Positions 29,322 to 41,502 are shown, counted from the stretch's first letter. The stretch is 64,000 nt of DNA from Megaustenia siamemsis (GCA_032433765.1 JAVIAB010000124.1:79906465-79970464); one strand, 5' to 3'. A program made the numbers and translations. The notes: generated from the sequence alone by a model not told the origin.

Positions 29322-30747
29322 AACACAATATCACAACACGTTATCTTAACACAACATCATAACATAATACCATAAAAATATCATAATACAAATTCTTAAG
29401 ACAATACCATAACACGATAACATAACACACTATCATAACACAATATCATAACAAAATATCACGACACAATATCATAACACAAAATCATAACACAATATCA
29501 CAACACAATATCATAATGCAGTATCATAACAAAATATCATTACACTATATCATAAAACAATAGTATTACACTATATAATAACACAGTATCATTACGAAAT
29601 ATCATAACACAATGCCATAACACAATGTCATTACACAGTGTCATTACTCAATGGCATTACACATTATTATAAAACAATATCATTGCACTATATCATAACA
29701 CTATGTCATAACACAATATCATAACACAATGTCTTTACTCTATATCATAACACAATATCAAAGCACTATATTATAACACAATATCATAACACAATATCAT
29801 AACGCAATATCAAAACACTATATTATAACGCAATATCATAACACAACACTATATTATAACACTATATTATAACACTATATCATAACACTATATCATAACA
29901 CTATATCATAACACAATATCATAACACAATATCATAACACAATATCATAACACAATATCATAACGCAATATCATAACACAATATCAAAACACAAACACAA
30001 TATCAAAACACAATATCAAAACACGATATCAAAACACGATATCAAAACACGATATCAAAACACGATATCAAAACACGATATCAAAACACGATATCAAAAC
30101 ACGATGTCATAACACGATGTCATAACACGATGTCATAACACGATGTCATAACACGATGTCTTAACACGATGTCATAACACGATGTCATAACACGATGTCA
30201 TAACACGATGTCATAACACGATGTCATAACACGATGTCATAACACGATATCATAACACGATATCACAACACAACACTATATCAAAACACGATATCAAAAC
30301 ACGATATCAAAACACGATATCATAACACGATGTCATAACACGATGTCATAACACGATGTCATAACACGATGTCATAACACGATGTCAAAACACGATGTCA
30401 AAACACGTTGTCATAACACGATGTCATAACACGATGTCATAACACGATGTCATAACACGATGTCATAACACGATGTCATAACACGATGTCATAACACGAT
30501 GTCATAACACGATGTCATAACACGATGTCATAACACGATGTCATAACACGATATCATAACACGATATCATAACCCGATATCACAACGCGATATCACAACG
30601 CGATATCACAACGCGATATCACAACGCGATATCACAACGCGATATCACAACGCGATATCACAACGCGATATCACAACACGATATCACAACACGATATCAC
30701 AACACGATATCATAACACAATATCATAACACAATATCATAACACAAT
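29322..30747. repeat. 13-bp minisatellite, about 110 units
   Basis: The unit is ataacacgatgtc or ataacacaatatc and relatives. Variants form blocks: AT-rich acaatatc at the outer edges, aaaacacgatatc, a long ataacacgatgtc core (twice), and acaacgcgatatc at 30585-30680. The period is not a multiple of three. Confidence 0.96.
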
Positions 30748-31364
30748 CACCGTTGACATCGTCTTAGGTTTGGATCTTTACAAAAAAGTCTCCTGTTAGT
30801 GCGTGTCTACATACTTCTGGAATAGAGGCCGTAGCCAGCCATATGGTCTGATCGTTGCATCAGTAACTCAGCGCCCTTTGTATTTAAAATATAACAACTA
30901 GTAGTAAACATTTCATCCTTTTAGGGTGTGTTCATTAGGAAATAAGTTCCTGTGTTTCGAGTGTCTTATATCGTAGAAGAGAATCACCAACTTTCTTTGT
31001 CGATTTGTTTCGACTGCGTTGAACGTAAGATGTGTTTAAGGGGAATGAAATACAGTACTAGGTAACAGAATTTAGGTGTGAGGGGGCCAGTGGTTATTTA
31101 CTCCTTCACAGCTTTCCTCCAACTCACTGAGCTAGTTGTAATTCCTTTTTTAGCTGCATCGACAAAGGAGAGAGTCAAGCAGCGTTGGATCGTGGAGTCC
31201 ACGTCACTGTATCGCCCAGCTAGCGATACGCCAATGACGCTCTCAATCCGCCTCTTACCAAATTAACAATACATTGACACACTGCATAACAAATATTCAT
31301 GAAATAAAAATACACATCTTTCAATGCTAATGGCACAATAATATAAATTATAATAATATGACCT
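30748..31364. other. Non-coding interval
   Basis: No gene was supported. The region 31140-31260 is GC-richer with a short open frame on plus but no recognisable motif. Confidence 0.45.
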
Positions 31365-32790
31365 GCTTCTTCTTCTTTCCTTCCTCATTTGCTTCTCAGC
31401 GTCGTGGGGAGATATAATATGCGGTCTTTTGCTCTTCTGTTCGCCTCTGATGTTGTCATGTTTCCTAGTGCTTCTAATATTCCATCCATCCATCTTGTTC
31501 GTGGTAGACCCGTGGGTCTGGTATTCCCACAACGTTTATTAAAGGCTCGGTTTGTTGCGTTTTGATCTTTCTGCCTTGTCACGTGGCCAAACAATTTTAT
31601 CTGTTGTTTCATTACATATTCTATGGCGGTGGCTATTCCTAGCTTTTTCTCTCAGTTCTTCATTTCTGATCTTATCTCTCAGACTGTTTCCTGTCATTCG
31701 TCTAACACATTTCATCTCAGTAGGGGTTATTTTTCTAATTTTCTTGCATCTAGGGTCCAGGTCTGGCATTGGTAGCACAACGTTGGGATGAAGATTGTAT
31801 TGTATAGTTCTCGTTTTGTCTCTATTTATTTCCTCGTTGGACAATAGTGGTGATAACTGTCCAATGATTTGACAAGCTTTGTTGCATCTTGATTCTATCT
31901 CTGCTGTTTGAGAATTATCATTTGTCACTAAACTTCCTAGGTATTTGAATTCCTCTACTTGTTTCAATTGCTTGCCTTCTATAGTTATGTTGATGTTCTT
32001 TTTATTTTTGGCGACATTCATGAACTCTGTATTGTCGATTTTGATTTTCATGTTATATTTTGTGCCTGAGCTGTTGAGTTTGTGCAAGTGTTCTTGTAGG
32101 TCTCCTGTTGTTTCATGTAATAGTGCCTGACCGTCAGCAAATAAAAGCTCGTTGATCTCCTCTGTCTCTGATGGGTTGGCTAACTTGCATATATGGTCCA
32201 TGTATGTAATGAACATTAATGGGGGATAGTACACACCCCCGTCCTACACATGATCTAACTTCGAAGTGGTCTGTGTAGCCTGCTGGTGTTCTGACCCTGC
32301 AGCTGCTGTTGATGTAGATACTTTTAATTAGGTTGGGTAGATGTTAATTACTCCGTATATTGTTAGTATCTCTCACATTTGTTCTCTGTTTACTCTGCCG
32401 AATGCTATTTCCTGGTCAATGAAAGCTAAGTATAAATTTTGGTTGTGCTCTATCGATTTTTCAGCAAACTGTTTCAATGTGAATAGAGCGTCAGTACATC
32501 CTCTGTTTTTTTCGGAACCCAATTTGAGAATCGCTTAACTGTAGTTCTATTATTGGTCTCAGTCTTTTTTCCCACGATTTTGGCGTATAGATTTTCTACA
32601 TGACTGAGGATATACCTCCATATTGATTGAAAAGTTTTCTTTTGCTACCTTTCTTTTTTCCATATTGGTACGATAATTGCCTATTGCCAGTCTTCTGGAG
32701 CTTGTTGTTGGTGCCATGCTGCATTAAATATTCTGTGCAAGCATGTCACTCCTGTTTCTCCTGCTGCTGCTATTATTTCTATTGGCATGT
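31365..32790 (-). mobile_element. LINE-G, RTE-like remnant
   Basis: On minus from 32790: NMPIEIIAAAGETGVTCLHR (RT finger region), relics of motif A, then a frame at 32234-31539 with LLFADGQALLHETTGDLQEH, VEEFKYLGSLVTNDNSQTAE and MKCVRRMTGNSLRDKIRNEE, then in another frame LFGHVTRQKDQNATNRAF and GLPRTRWMDGI. The catalytic box reads FADG instead of FADD, so the second metal-binding Asp is lost. The 5' half is riddled with stops. Confidence 0.8.
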
Positions 32791-34087
32791 TATAATAATA
32801 TCATAGTAATATAATAAAATATAAAAAAATCACTTTCAAAGACAAACAATAAAATAACATAAGTTTATCATTATAAGTGTAGTGACGCATTCTAACAAAG
32901 TTATACGGGAGATAAAACACATTTAATTTGCTTTCAAAATATAAATTGTGCAGTGATTTACTCTAACTAATACATGTATATACGTAAAATAAATTACACC
33001 TCATCAAATATTAACAGTTGGTGTTGTATCATTTGAAAAAAATATAAATATAAACTAAAATACATTTGATAAAAGTAAATTGGTACAATTTCATTCAGTT
33101 CTTAGTATACAATAAAATACATTTGACCAAACACAAACAAGAAACACTAAAACACAACAAAGTAAAAATTGAAAGCAACCAAAAGTTAACACAAACCTCA
33201 AACAGACGTGGAATATTACCCGCTTAATCTGATACTCAGACCGTAGAATCGGACCTTTAAATAGCGCTCTCACACCAGCTGGGACTTGATTTACTGAAGA
33301 CGACTAGTAAAACGATTTAACTTGTTCGTACCTTCATTACAAAATAATTGTTGTAATTACGACAGAAGTAATCTATGACTGTTGATTGCATTTCATATTT
33401 TATCAAGTTCGATGATGTATTTTCAAAGCGTTTAATCTTCCAATTGCAATGTTACATAGGCGAAACCGCAGGTTCAATGAGAATTTTGAGAAAGAATTAG
33501 CATTTTATTAACTGAACAAGATGTGTAGTGATGACACAAAAGTTGTATTCCAACATTGTAATGCCCACTTTCCTCTTGCTCTTGGAAGTAGCTGAGACAT
33601 CAAGCAATATCTACATAAGGATACTAGAAAGAATCTACTTTCAGTTTTAAACAAATTAGCTTTTCATGCTGACACGTGATGATGATAGTGAAAGCGATAC
33701 AACTGTAGAAAGTGAAACTCTTGTTGATTATCTTACTGTACGTCACGACCAAAGTGCCACAACTAAATGCATGTTTGTCGACATTGATAAGGACATTTAT
33801 TTACCAAAGTCTTTCTCCTCACACACTAAATAGGTTAGAATAATGACTAACGTTTGATTATTGTAAAGGTTTGGAAAACTAATGTAGGGTTTCATTAAAA
33901 CAAAAATTGTGTCTATCAGTTTGAAAAAAATATCATAAAATAAAGATGCCCAGACAAATATGGTTATCAAAGACATCTCATGAAGACATGAATCAGTGAA
34001 GGCCGTGACAATTGTTGGTTAGGGAGTTCTAGATTCTGTCAGAAAGCTCCGTGAAGTCTGAATTTTAACCAAAATTGGTGTTCTACT
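32791..34087. other. AT-rich interval holding one candidate exon
   Basis: Nothing is recognised except the short frame at 33666-33833. Confidence 0.45.
33666..33833 (+). CDS. Candidate acidic C-terminal exon or small ORF
   Basis: 55 codons from ATG to TAG: MLTRDDDSESDTTVESETLV, then VDIDKDIYLPKSF near the end. A possible acceptor (aaacaaattag) lies just upstream, and a polyadenylation signal (aataaag near 33940) follows. The acidic composition looks protein-like but no family is recognised. Confidence 0.3.
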   Translation: MLTRDDDSESDTTVESETLVDYLTVRHDQSATTKCMFVDIDKDIYLPKSFSSHTK

Positions 34088-34097
34088 ATCGTTACAT

Positions 34098-34360
34098 GGG
34101 AGGCGGCGATAGCTCAGTGGTTAGTGAACTGGACTACAAAGGACAAAAGGTAGGGTTCGATCCCACCCGATGACTTCCGAATTCACCCAGCCTTAAATGG
34201 ATACCGGATTTTCTTCTGGGAAAGTAAAATGGCAGGGCGTAATACCGATCACATTACCCCAAAAATCATGTGCTGAAGGTCTGTAAAAATTATTGTCACT
34301 AACACCATACTTCCTATACGCCACTTGGCGTGACGGGATACTTTACTTTTTTTTTTTACA
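34098..34360 (+). mobile_element. SINE1 copy with target duplication
   Basis: A-box at 34110-34120, B-box gggttcgatccc at 34153-34164, body as in the other copies, and a T-rich 3' end. The 10-bp duplication atcgttacat is at 34088-34097 and 34361-34370. Confidence 0.92.
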
Positions 34361-34370
34361 ATCGTTACAT

Positions 34371-34855
34371 ATTTTCAAATGGGACGTTTCGTCAGCTATC
34401 GTTTCCAAATTCTGAAGTCGGCCGACTCATGAAACTCATTGCCCAAGTCAGGCTGAAACTACAAGTTCTGAAACGATAGTTCGACACTACAACTTCTGAT
34501 TATTAGATCCTTTCACTGAACACAAATATGTTCATTTTCACTCTCGTCAGATCGATTTCTTACATTAATAATCTACAATAACCGTGACACAATATATGGC
34601 ATATAAACTCAGAATACCATCAACATGTCAAGATTTAGCAATAAAGAGTAGAATTGATGGTAGCTGATACAGTCGAAACGGCGGACACTTAAATTTTAAA
34701 GCTGTAAATGTTAGTTAATATTGGCCCTGTATCTCACACCTACCGACAAATATAGTCGAATAGTTCTCGGTGATTACTGCAGGCCGTCATGAATTTGAAT
34801 CGTAAAAGTTTCAAATTACAGCCAGTACGTCTTATAACAGCGATTGCAGATAGCA
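34371..34855. other. Non-coding interval
   Basis: AT-rich; no gene or repeat was recognised. Confidence 0.5.
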
Positions 34856-34911
34856 ATAAACATTAATGGAAAGATAATCAATAATCTAAGATATGCTGAT
34901 GATACTGTTCT

Positions 34912-36658
34912 CATCATTATCATCATCATCGAGTGCCCTCTCCGCATCGAAGATTGGCTACAATGGAGCGCCATTCCACTGTCTCTTCATTTGATGGTGC
35001 AGAATGCCATAGGCTGACTTGTCCATCTTTTGATGTACTCGTCCATGTTAGTCTTGGTCTGCCTCTGCCTCTTTTACCTTGTATTTTCCCTTCTAATATT
35101 ACTTTTATTAGACTGTTGTGTTTTTTAACATGACAAAAAATTTCATTTGACTTGATCTAATTGTGTATAGTAGTTCTTTTTTCATTTTTGGTTGTTTTAA
35201 AACTTCTTCGTTTGTTTTCTTTTCTTTCCATTAAATTCTACATATTCTTTTATAAATCCACATTTCAAAGGCTTCAATTTTCTGTTCTGTTTTCTGGTCT
35301 AATGTCCATGTTTCTGCACCATACAGGAATATTGAGAAGATGTGACATTTTCCTATTCTTAGTTTCAGCCCTGGTGTTATTTGTTTTGATTTTAGTATAT
35401 TTTTCATGGCATTGAAATTACTTTTTGCCATTCCTATTCTCTTATTTATTTCAGTTGTACATTCTCCATCACTGGTTATAGTATGTCCCATGTAGTTGTA
35501 GCTCTGGACTGTCTCTAGATGTATTCCTTTAACTGTGATATTTAATTGTAGGTCTTGAGAATTTTCTTTGTTTATGATCATAGTTTTAGTCTTTTTGATA
35601 TTCATATCTAGTCCATATTGTTTGCTTGTCATGTTTATTACATTAAGTAATTGTTGTAGATCTTTAGGATTTTCTGCTGGTAGAACAGTATCATCAGCAT
35701 ATCTTAGGTTATTGATTATTTTCCCATTAATGTTTAGGCCTGGCATCTCATTGATGTTTTTAAAGATTTGCTCAGTGTATAAATTGAACAAGCTTGGTGA
35801 TAGGATGCATCCTTGTCTTACTCCTCTTTTTATATCAATGGGTGTTGAGTTCTCCTTGTTATATTTTATTATTGCTGTTTGCTCCCAATACAAATTACAT
35901 TTCAGTCGTATGTCTGTGTCATCCAGATTTATATCTTTTAGGCAGTCTATAAGTTGCTCATGGTGTATTCTATGAAATGCTTTGGTGTAGTCTATGAAGT
36001 AGGCATATATTGGTTTGTTTACTTCTATGTACTTTTCAATTAATGTCCTCATGCTGAATATGGCTTTTTTTGTCCCACCGTTTTTCTTGAATCCGAATTG
36101 CTGCTCATCTAGCTCATTATTAATTTTATTCTGAATCCTTCCTTGTATAACTTTTAGTAAAATTTTGGTTACCTGGCTCATTAGGCTTATTGTTCTAAAA
36201 TCGCTGCATTCAACTGCACCATTCTTTTTAGGCAATGCTATACAAGTTGATGTTTTTAGTTCATTGGGTATGTATCCTGTGCGGTATATGTCATTGCATA
36301 TGTCTGCGATCACTTCAAAGACAAAATCTTCTAGTGCCTGTTTCATCTCTATCTGTATATTGTCAGGTCCTGCTGCTTTTCCCTTTTTCATTGTTTTTAT
36401 AGCTTTTTCTGCTTCAGATTTAAGGATTTTATATCTGGATGTACATTTTATGAATGTTTTTTTTGTCCCTTTCGTCATGAAATAATTCTATTACGTATTC
36501 CTGCCATCTTTCGATTATATCTTTGTTGTCTATTAGCATTCTTCCCTCTTTGTTTGCAATACATCCTTTTCCTGCTGCTTTTTTGTCTTTATTAGTCATT
36601 CTTTTTATTTCTGTGTGCATTCCTCTAAAATTGTGTTTACTTTCCATAGTTTCGATTG
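34912..36658 (-). mobile_element. Inner LINE-A (minus), best-preserved copy
   Basis: A TGATGA-type tail (34912-34935) and ggagcgcca 3' UTR precede, on minus, a C-terminal segment and the long RT frame. Its 5' part ends at ttcgattg with METMESKHNFRGMHTEIKRM-like sequence (first frame 36647-36429). It is 5'-truncated, with no endonuclease domain. Its own target duplication, gatactgttct, lies at 34901-34911 and 37975-37985. An R-family element later entered its 5' edge. Confidence 0.9.
35231..36478 (-). pseudogene. LINE-A reverse transcriptase, 415-codon frame
   Basis: RT landmarks in order: GKAAGPDNIQ (about 34-42), FRTISLMSQVTKILLKV (94-110), motif A FIDYTKAFHR with D163, RGVRQGCILSPSLFNLY (218-234), and the catalytic RYADDTVL with D262 and D263. 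The thumb SYNYMGHTITSDGEC follows, then the post-RT WTLDQKTEQKIEAFEMWIYK. All three catalytic Asp are present. It copies element RNA at nicked target DNA in this class. A stop after RICRI (35231) cuts off the C-terminal GKRGRGRPRLTW domain, and a frameshift near 36440 separates upstream sequence, so the copy is not functional. Confidence 0.88.
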
Positions 36659-37962
36659 TAAATGTTTGTTCACAGTTCGTTAACCTTCGTTGTAGATAAA
36701 GTCGTTAAATTGATAGCTAAGTTTGTGACCTTGGTTGCTAAGGACCTAACTTGTGCAAACGGATGGCATTGGCAAGAATCATTTTGAATCTATGAAGTGG
36801 GCTCATTTTGTGTTTAACTCAAAAGCATATGTGCTTTTTAACCAAAGACTTTTTTTTTGGGACTCAATGAAGATATCCCCGATGGAAGAATAAATTGTAC
36901 TATTAATCCCATAAATGATTCGCTTCCAGAGGTTTATGATGTAAACAAAGCAGTTTTGTCATTGCAAGTGAATAATGTCCACACCTATAATTGGTCAGGA
37001 TTGGGTAGCAGCAGCAGCTTTATAGCGAACACAGAAAACATCACAGGATTGTGCTGTTCTGAAACAGCTATGCCATGCTACCCTAGAATTGCCTTTAATG
37101 GGATTACTGTGACCACAAACCACGCTCCATGTGCGTGCCACATATTTACACCACAGAAAGAAATTCTGAATATAACAACATCATGTGCCTTCTGTGATAT
37201 TAATGACCACAGACCAGGAGCCTCCAGTATGATTGATACAACTGTTGCACCAAGCACTTCATCAGCAAAGCCATATCTATGGAATGTTCATCTGACATTG
37301 TTCTTGAATGATGTCCAAGATAATGAGACATCAGAATTGTGTGGCGGCAGCTACAAGAAGGAAGCGGAGAACATCATCAATTGTGTTTTTACTAACTACA
37401 GGTCATGTGGCTTCTGTTGGATTGGAAATGATAACTTACCACCACTGTGTGTCTATATGTTTATAATTGGAGTCATCAATGATGGCCTAACATCATCAGG
37501 TGCTACGACGATCATCGTTTTCGGGAGGACGTAAACTCCCATGGTGTATGGTGGATAGGCGGCGGGAACCATTGAGGGCTATGTCTGAAAAGTGTTCCTT
37601 CTTGCAGTTTCCTCATATTCCAAGTCCGGCTTGTTGCAGGAGCTACTGAGTTAAGTGCTCTGTGCACACCTTGAGCTATGTGTCTCATCCGTTTTGATCC
37701 TGCTTCGATATCCCGCTTGTTTGCGATGAATGATGATATCGTATGACGGGGAACAGTTGGCTGTGTTCACTTTCTGCGCGGTTTCGCCTTATGTCTTTTG
37801 GCGTGTGCTGAGACTGCTACGATGGGGACTACTGTTACCTTTCTTTGTTTGGGAGATGAGTTGGTAATTCGGATGATTCCACTGACACGGGCGGTTGAGC
37901 AATTATGGATTTTAATTCGTTTGCTGTGAGACCGAGGCCTTCCATAACCAATAACAATAACA
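36659..37962 (+). mobile_element. R-family element, longest copy, carries an ORF
   Basis: Bounded by a 13-bp duplication, atagtttcgattg (36646-36658 and 37963-37975), and ending in ccataaccaataacaataac, the same 3' end as the other R copies. The 3' half (about 37450-37962) is the shared repeat. The 5' half holds the Cys-rich frame. The duplication and non-poly-A simple tail suggest mobilisation by an RTE-type LINE. Confidence 0.75.
36842..37534 (+). CDS. Cys-rich ORF inside the R element, unrecognised
   Basis: An open frame of about 230 codons without an early in-frame ATG. It has at least a dozen Cys in clusters (GLCCSETAMPC, PCACHIF, SCAFCD, SCGFCWIG) and several N-x-S/T sites, as in extracellular proteins. 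The final part (from about CVYMFIIGV) falls in the R-family repeat. Upstream, a 9-T run at 36850-36858 separates this frame from an ATG at 36792 (MKWAHFVFNSK); one extra T would join them. It could be a retroposed piece of a host transcript with R sequence as its 3' UTR. No domain is recognised. Confidence 0.4.
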   Translation, partial: PKTFFLGLNEDIPDGRINCTINPINDSLPEVYDVNKAVLSLQVNNVHTYNWSGLGSSSSFIANTENITGLCCSETAMPCYPRIAFNGITVTTNHAPCACHIFTPQKEILNITTSCAFCDINDHRPGASSMIDTTVAPSTSSAKPYLWNVHLTLFLNDVQDNETSELCGGSYKKEAENIINCVFTNYRSCGFCWIGNDNLPPLCVYMFIIGVINDGLTSSGATTIIVFGRT

Positions 37963-38250
37963 ATAGTTTCGATTGATACTGTTCTACTAGCAGAAAAAAG
38001 ACCTGCAACAATTGCTTAATGAGATAAACATAACAAGCCAAAAATATGGACTAGATATGAATATCAAAAAGACTAAAACTATGATCATAAACAAAGAAAA
38101 TTCTCAAAACCTACAAATAAATATCACTGTTAAAGGAATACATCTGGAGACAGTTCTGAGCTACAACTACCTTGGACATACTATAACCAGTGATGAAAAA
38201 TGTAACATTGAAATAAAGAAAAGAATAGATATGTCAAAAAGTAATTGTAA

Positions 38251-38508
38251 ATAAAGTAAAGTACCCCCGTCACGCCAAGTGGCGTATAGGGAAATATGGT
38301 GTTAGTGACCCTATATTTTACAGACCTTCAGCACATGAATTTTTTTTTGGATAATGTGGTCAGTATTACGCCCATGCTGCTTTACTTTCCCAGAAAAAAA
38401 TCTGGTACCCATTTAAGGCTGGGTGAACCCGGAAGCCGTCGGTTGGGATCGAACCCTACCCCTTGTCCGTGGTAGTCCAGTTCACTAACCACTGAGCTAT
38501 CGCGGCTC

Positions 38509-38540
<32 letters not shown>
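38251..38540 (-). mobile_element. SINE1 in the outer LINE-A
   Basis: B-box complement gggatcgaaccc at 38445-38456, A-box complement ccactgagcta at 38489-38499. LINE-A sequence aaaaagtaattgtaa is duplicated at 38236-38250 and 38536-38550. An unusual poly-A run of about 30 bases (38511-38540) lies on the tRNA-head side of the SINE, probably an expansion of the A-run in the target. Confidence 0.92.
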
Positions 38541-38544
<4 letters not shown>

Positions 38545-38960
38545 TTGTAATGCCATGAAAAATATTATAACAACAAAACAAATAACAGCAGGACTGAAAC
38601 TAAGAATTATAAAATGTTACATCTTCTCAATATTCCTGTATGGTGCAGAAACATGGACATTAGACAAGAAAACAGAACAGAAAATTGAGTCCTTTGAAAT
38701 GTTGATTTACAGAAGAATAGGTATAATTGGAAGGACAGAAAAGAAAACAAACGAAGAAGTTTTAAAATAACTAAAAATAAAGTGAGAACTACTAAATACA
38801 ATTAAGACAAGACAAATGAAATTTTTGGGACACGTTATATAGTGTGTTGTTTTGTTGACATTGTTAAACAAATTCAGTCAAAATAAATGTATTTATATTG
38901 CAACAATTGTTGCTTTATAACAGATAATTAAGGTTGAACGGTCGGATTGTCTGAAAGGCA

Positions 38961-40872
38961 ACATATTTGTCACCTAGATAACATGCATCGTTATATATTT
39001 GTCACCGTGATGACATACATCACAACATATTTGTCACCGTGATGACATTTATCACCACATATTTATCACCGTGATTACATACATCACCATATATTTGTCA
39101 ATGAGATGACATACATCACCACATATTTGTCAACGTGACGACATACATCGCCACATATTTGTCACGGTAATGAAATACATCACCATATATTTGTCATCGT
39201 GATGACATACATCACCACATATTTGTCACCGTGATGACATACATCACCACATATTTGTCACCGTGATAGCATAAATCACCACATATTTGTCACCGTGATG
39301 ACATACATCACCACATATTTGTCACCGTGATAGCATAAATCACCACATATTTGTCACCGTGATGACATACATCACCACATATTTGTCACCATGATGACAC
39401 ACACAGACACCATCACATATTTGTCACCGTGATGACATAGATCACGATATATTTGTCTCCGTGATGACATACATCACCAAATATGTGTCACCGTGATAAC
39501 GTACATCACCCCATATTTGTCACCGTGATGACACACACACACCACCACATATGTGTCACCGTGATGACATACATCACCACATATTTGTCACCGTGATGAC
39601 ATATATCACCATATATTTGTCACCATGATGACATACATCACCACATATTTGGCACCGTGAGGACATACATCACCACATTTTTGTCACCGTGATGGCATAT
39701 GTCACCACATATTTGTCACCGTGATGACACACACAAACACCACCACATATTTGTCACCGTGATGACATACATCACCACATATTTGTCACCATGATGACAC
39801 ACACAGATACCACCACATATTTGTCACCGTGATGACATAGATCACGACATATTTGTCACCGTGATGACATATATCACCATATATTTGTCACCATGATGAC
39901 ATACATCACCACATATTTGGCACCGTGAGGACATACATCACCACATTTTTTGTCACCGTGATGGCATATATCACCACATATTTGTCACCGTGATGACACG
40001 CACAAATACCACCACATATTTGTCACCGTGATGACATACATCACCACATATTTGTCACCGTGATGACATACATCACCAAATTTGTGTCACCGTAATAACA
40101 TACATCACCACATATTTGTCACTGTGATGACACACACACAAACACACACCACAACATATGTGTCACCGTGATGACATACATCACGACATATTTGTCACCG
40201 TGATGACATATATCACCATATATTTGTCACCATGATGACATACATCACTACATATTTGGCACCGTGAGGACATACATCACCACATTTTTGTCACCGTGAT
40301 GACATATATCACCACATATTTGTCACCGTGATGACACGCACAAACACCACCACATATTTGTCACCGTGATGACATACATCACCACATATTTGTCACCGTG
40401 ATGACATACATCACCAAATTTGTGTCACCGTGATAACATACATCACCACATATTTGTCACTGTGATGACACACACACAAACACACACCACAACATATGTG
40501 TCACCGTGATGACATATCACCACATATTTGTCACGGTTATGACATACATCCTCAAATATTTGTCACCGTGATAACATACATCACCACATATTTTTCACCG
40601 TGATGACACACACACACACACACACACAACACCACATATTTGTCACCGTGATGACATACATCACCACATATTTGTAACCGTGATGATACACACCACCACT
40701 AATTTTAGACACCGTGATGACACACACACCACGACAAATTAGTCACCGTGATGTCACACACCACCACATATTTTAGTCTCCGTGATGACACACACCACCA
40801 AATATTTTAGTCACCGTGATGACACACACACCGCCACAATTAGTCACTGTGATGACACACATCACCGCCTAT
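38961..40872. repeat. 32-bp minisatellite, about 59 units
   Basis: The unit is acatatttgtcaccgtgatg then acatacatcacc. Rare variants recur in the same order: atttggcaccgtgagg at about 39646, 39914 and 40253, and acacacaca-rich units between them. This shows a superimposed higher-order unit of roughly 270-340 bp. The core tcaccgtga is nearly palindromic. Confidence 0.95.
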
Positions 40873-40876
40873 TTTA

Positions 40877-41502
40877 GACACTGTCAACACTATCAGTACT
40901 ATCAACACAATCAACACTATCAATACTATCAACACAATCAACACTATCAACACAATCAACACTATCAACACTATCAACACAATCAACACAATCAACACTA
41001 TCAACACTATCAACACAATCAACACTATCAATACTATCAACACTATCAACACTATCAACACTATCAATACTATCAACACAATCAACACTATCAACACAAT
41101 CAACACTATCAACACTATCAACACAATCAACACAATCAACACTATCAACACAATCAACACTATCAACACTATCAACACAATCAACACTATCAACACAATC
41201 AACACTATCAACACAATCAACACTATCAACACAATCAACACTATCAACACAATCAACACTATCAACACAATCAACACAATCAACACTATCTACACTATCA
41301 ACACAATCAACACAATCAACACTATCAACACTATCAACACAATCAACACAATCAACACTATCAACACTATCAACACAATCAACACAATCAACACTATCAA
41401 CACAATCAACACTATCAACACAATCAACACTATCAACACTATCAACACTATCTACACTATCAACACAATCAACACAATCAACACTATCAACGCTATCAAC
41501 AA
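40877..41502. repeat. 9-bp minisatellite, about 69 units
   Basis: Alternation of caacactat and caacacaat. The plus strand is virtually free of G over 600 bases. All three plus frames and the complementary frames are open, giving spurious Q/H/Y/N-rich or V/D/S-rich proteins. Confidence 0.96.

Larger units (their letters stand above)
34856..38845 (+). mobile_element. Outer LINE-A (plus), host of a nest
   Basis: Short left part 34856-34911 encodes INGKIINNLRYADDTVL. It resumes at 37975 with DTVLLAEKRP and SQKYGLDMNIKKTKTMIINK, then after a SINE1 at 38551 with ATKQITAGLKLRI-like sequence and GAETWTLDKKTEQKIESFEM. It stops near 38845 without a tail. The duplication gatactgttct (34901-34911, 37975-37985) shows that a LINE-A of opposite orientation jumped into it. 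Confidence 0.85.

Noticed and set aside
38961..40872. CRISPR array suggested by 32-bp repeats with a palindromic core
   Set aside because: There are no spacers; the 32 bp is the whole period.
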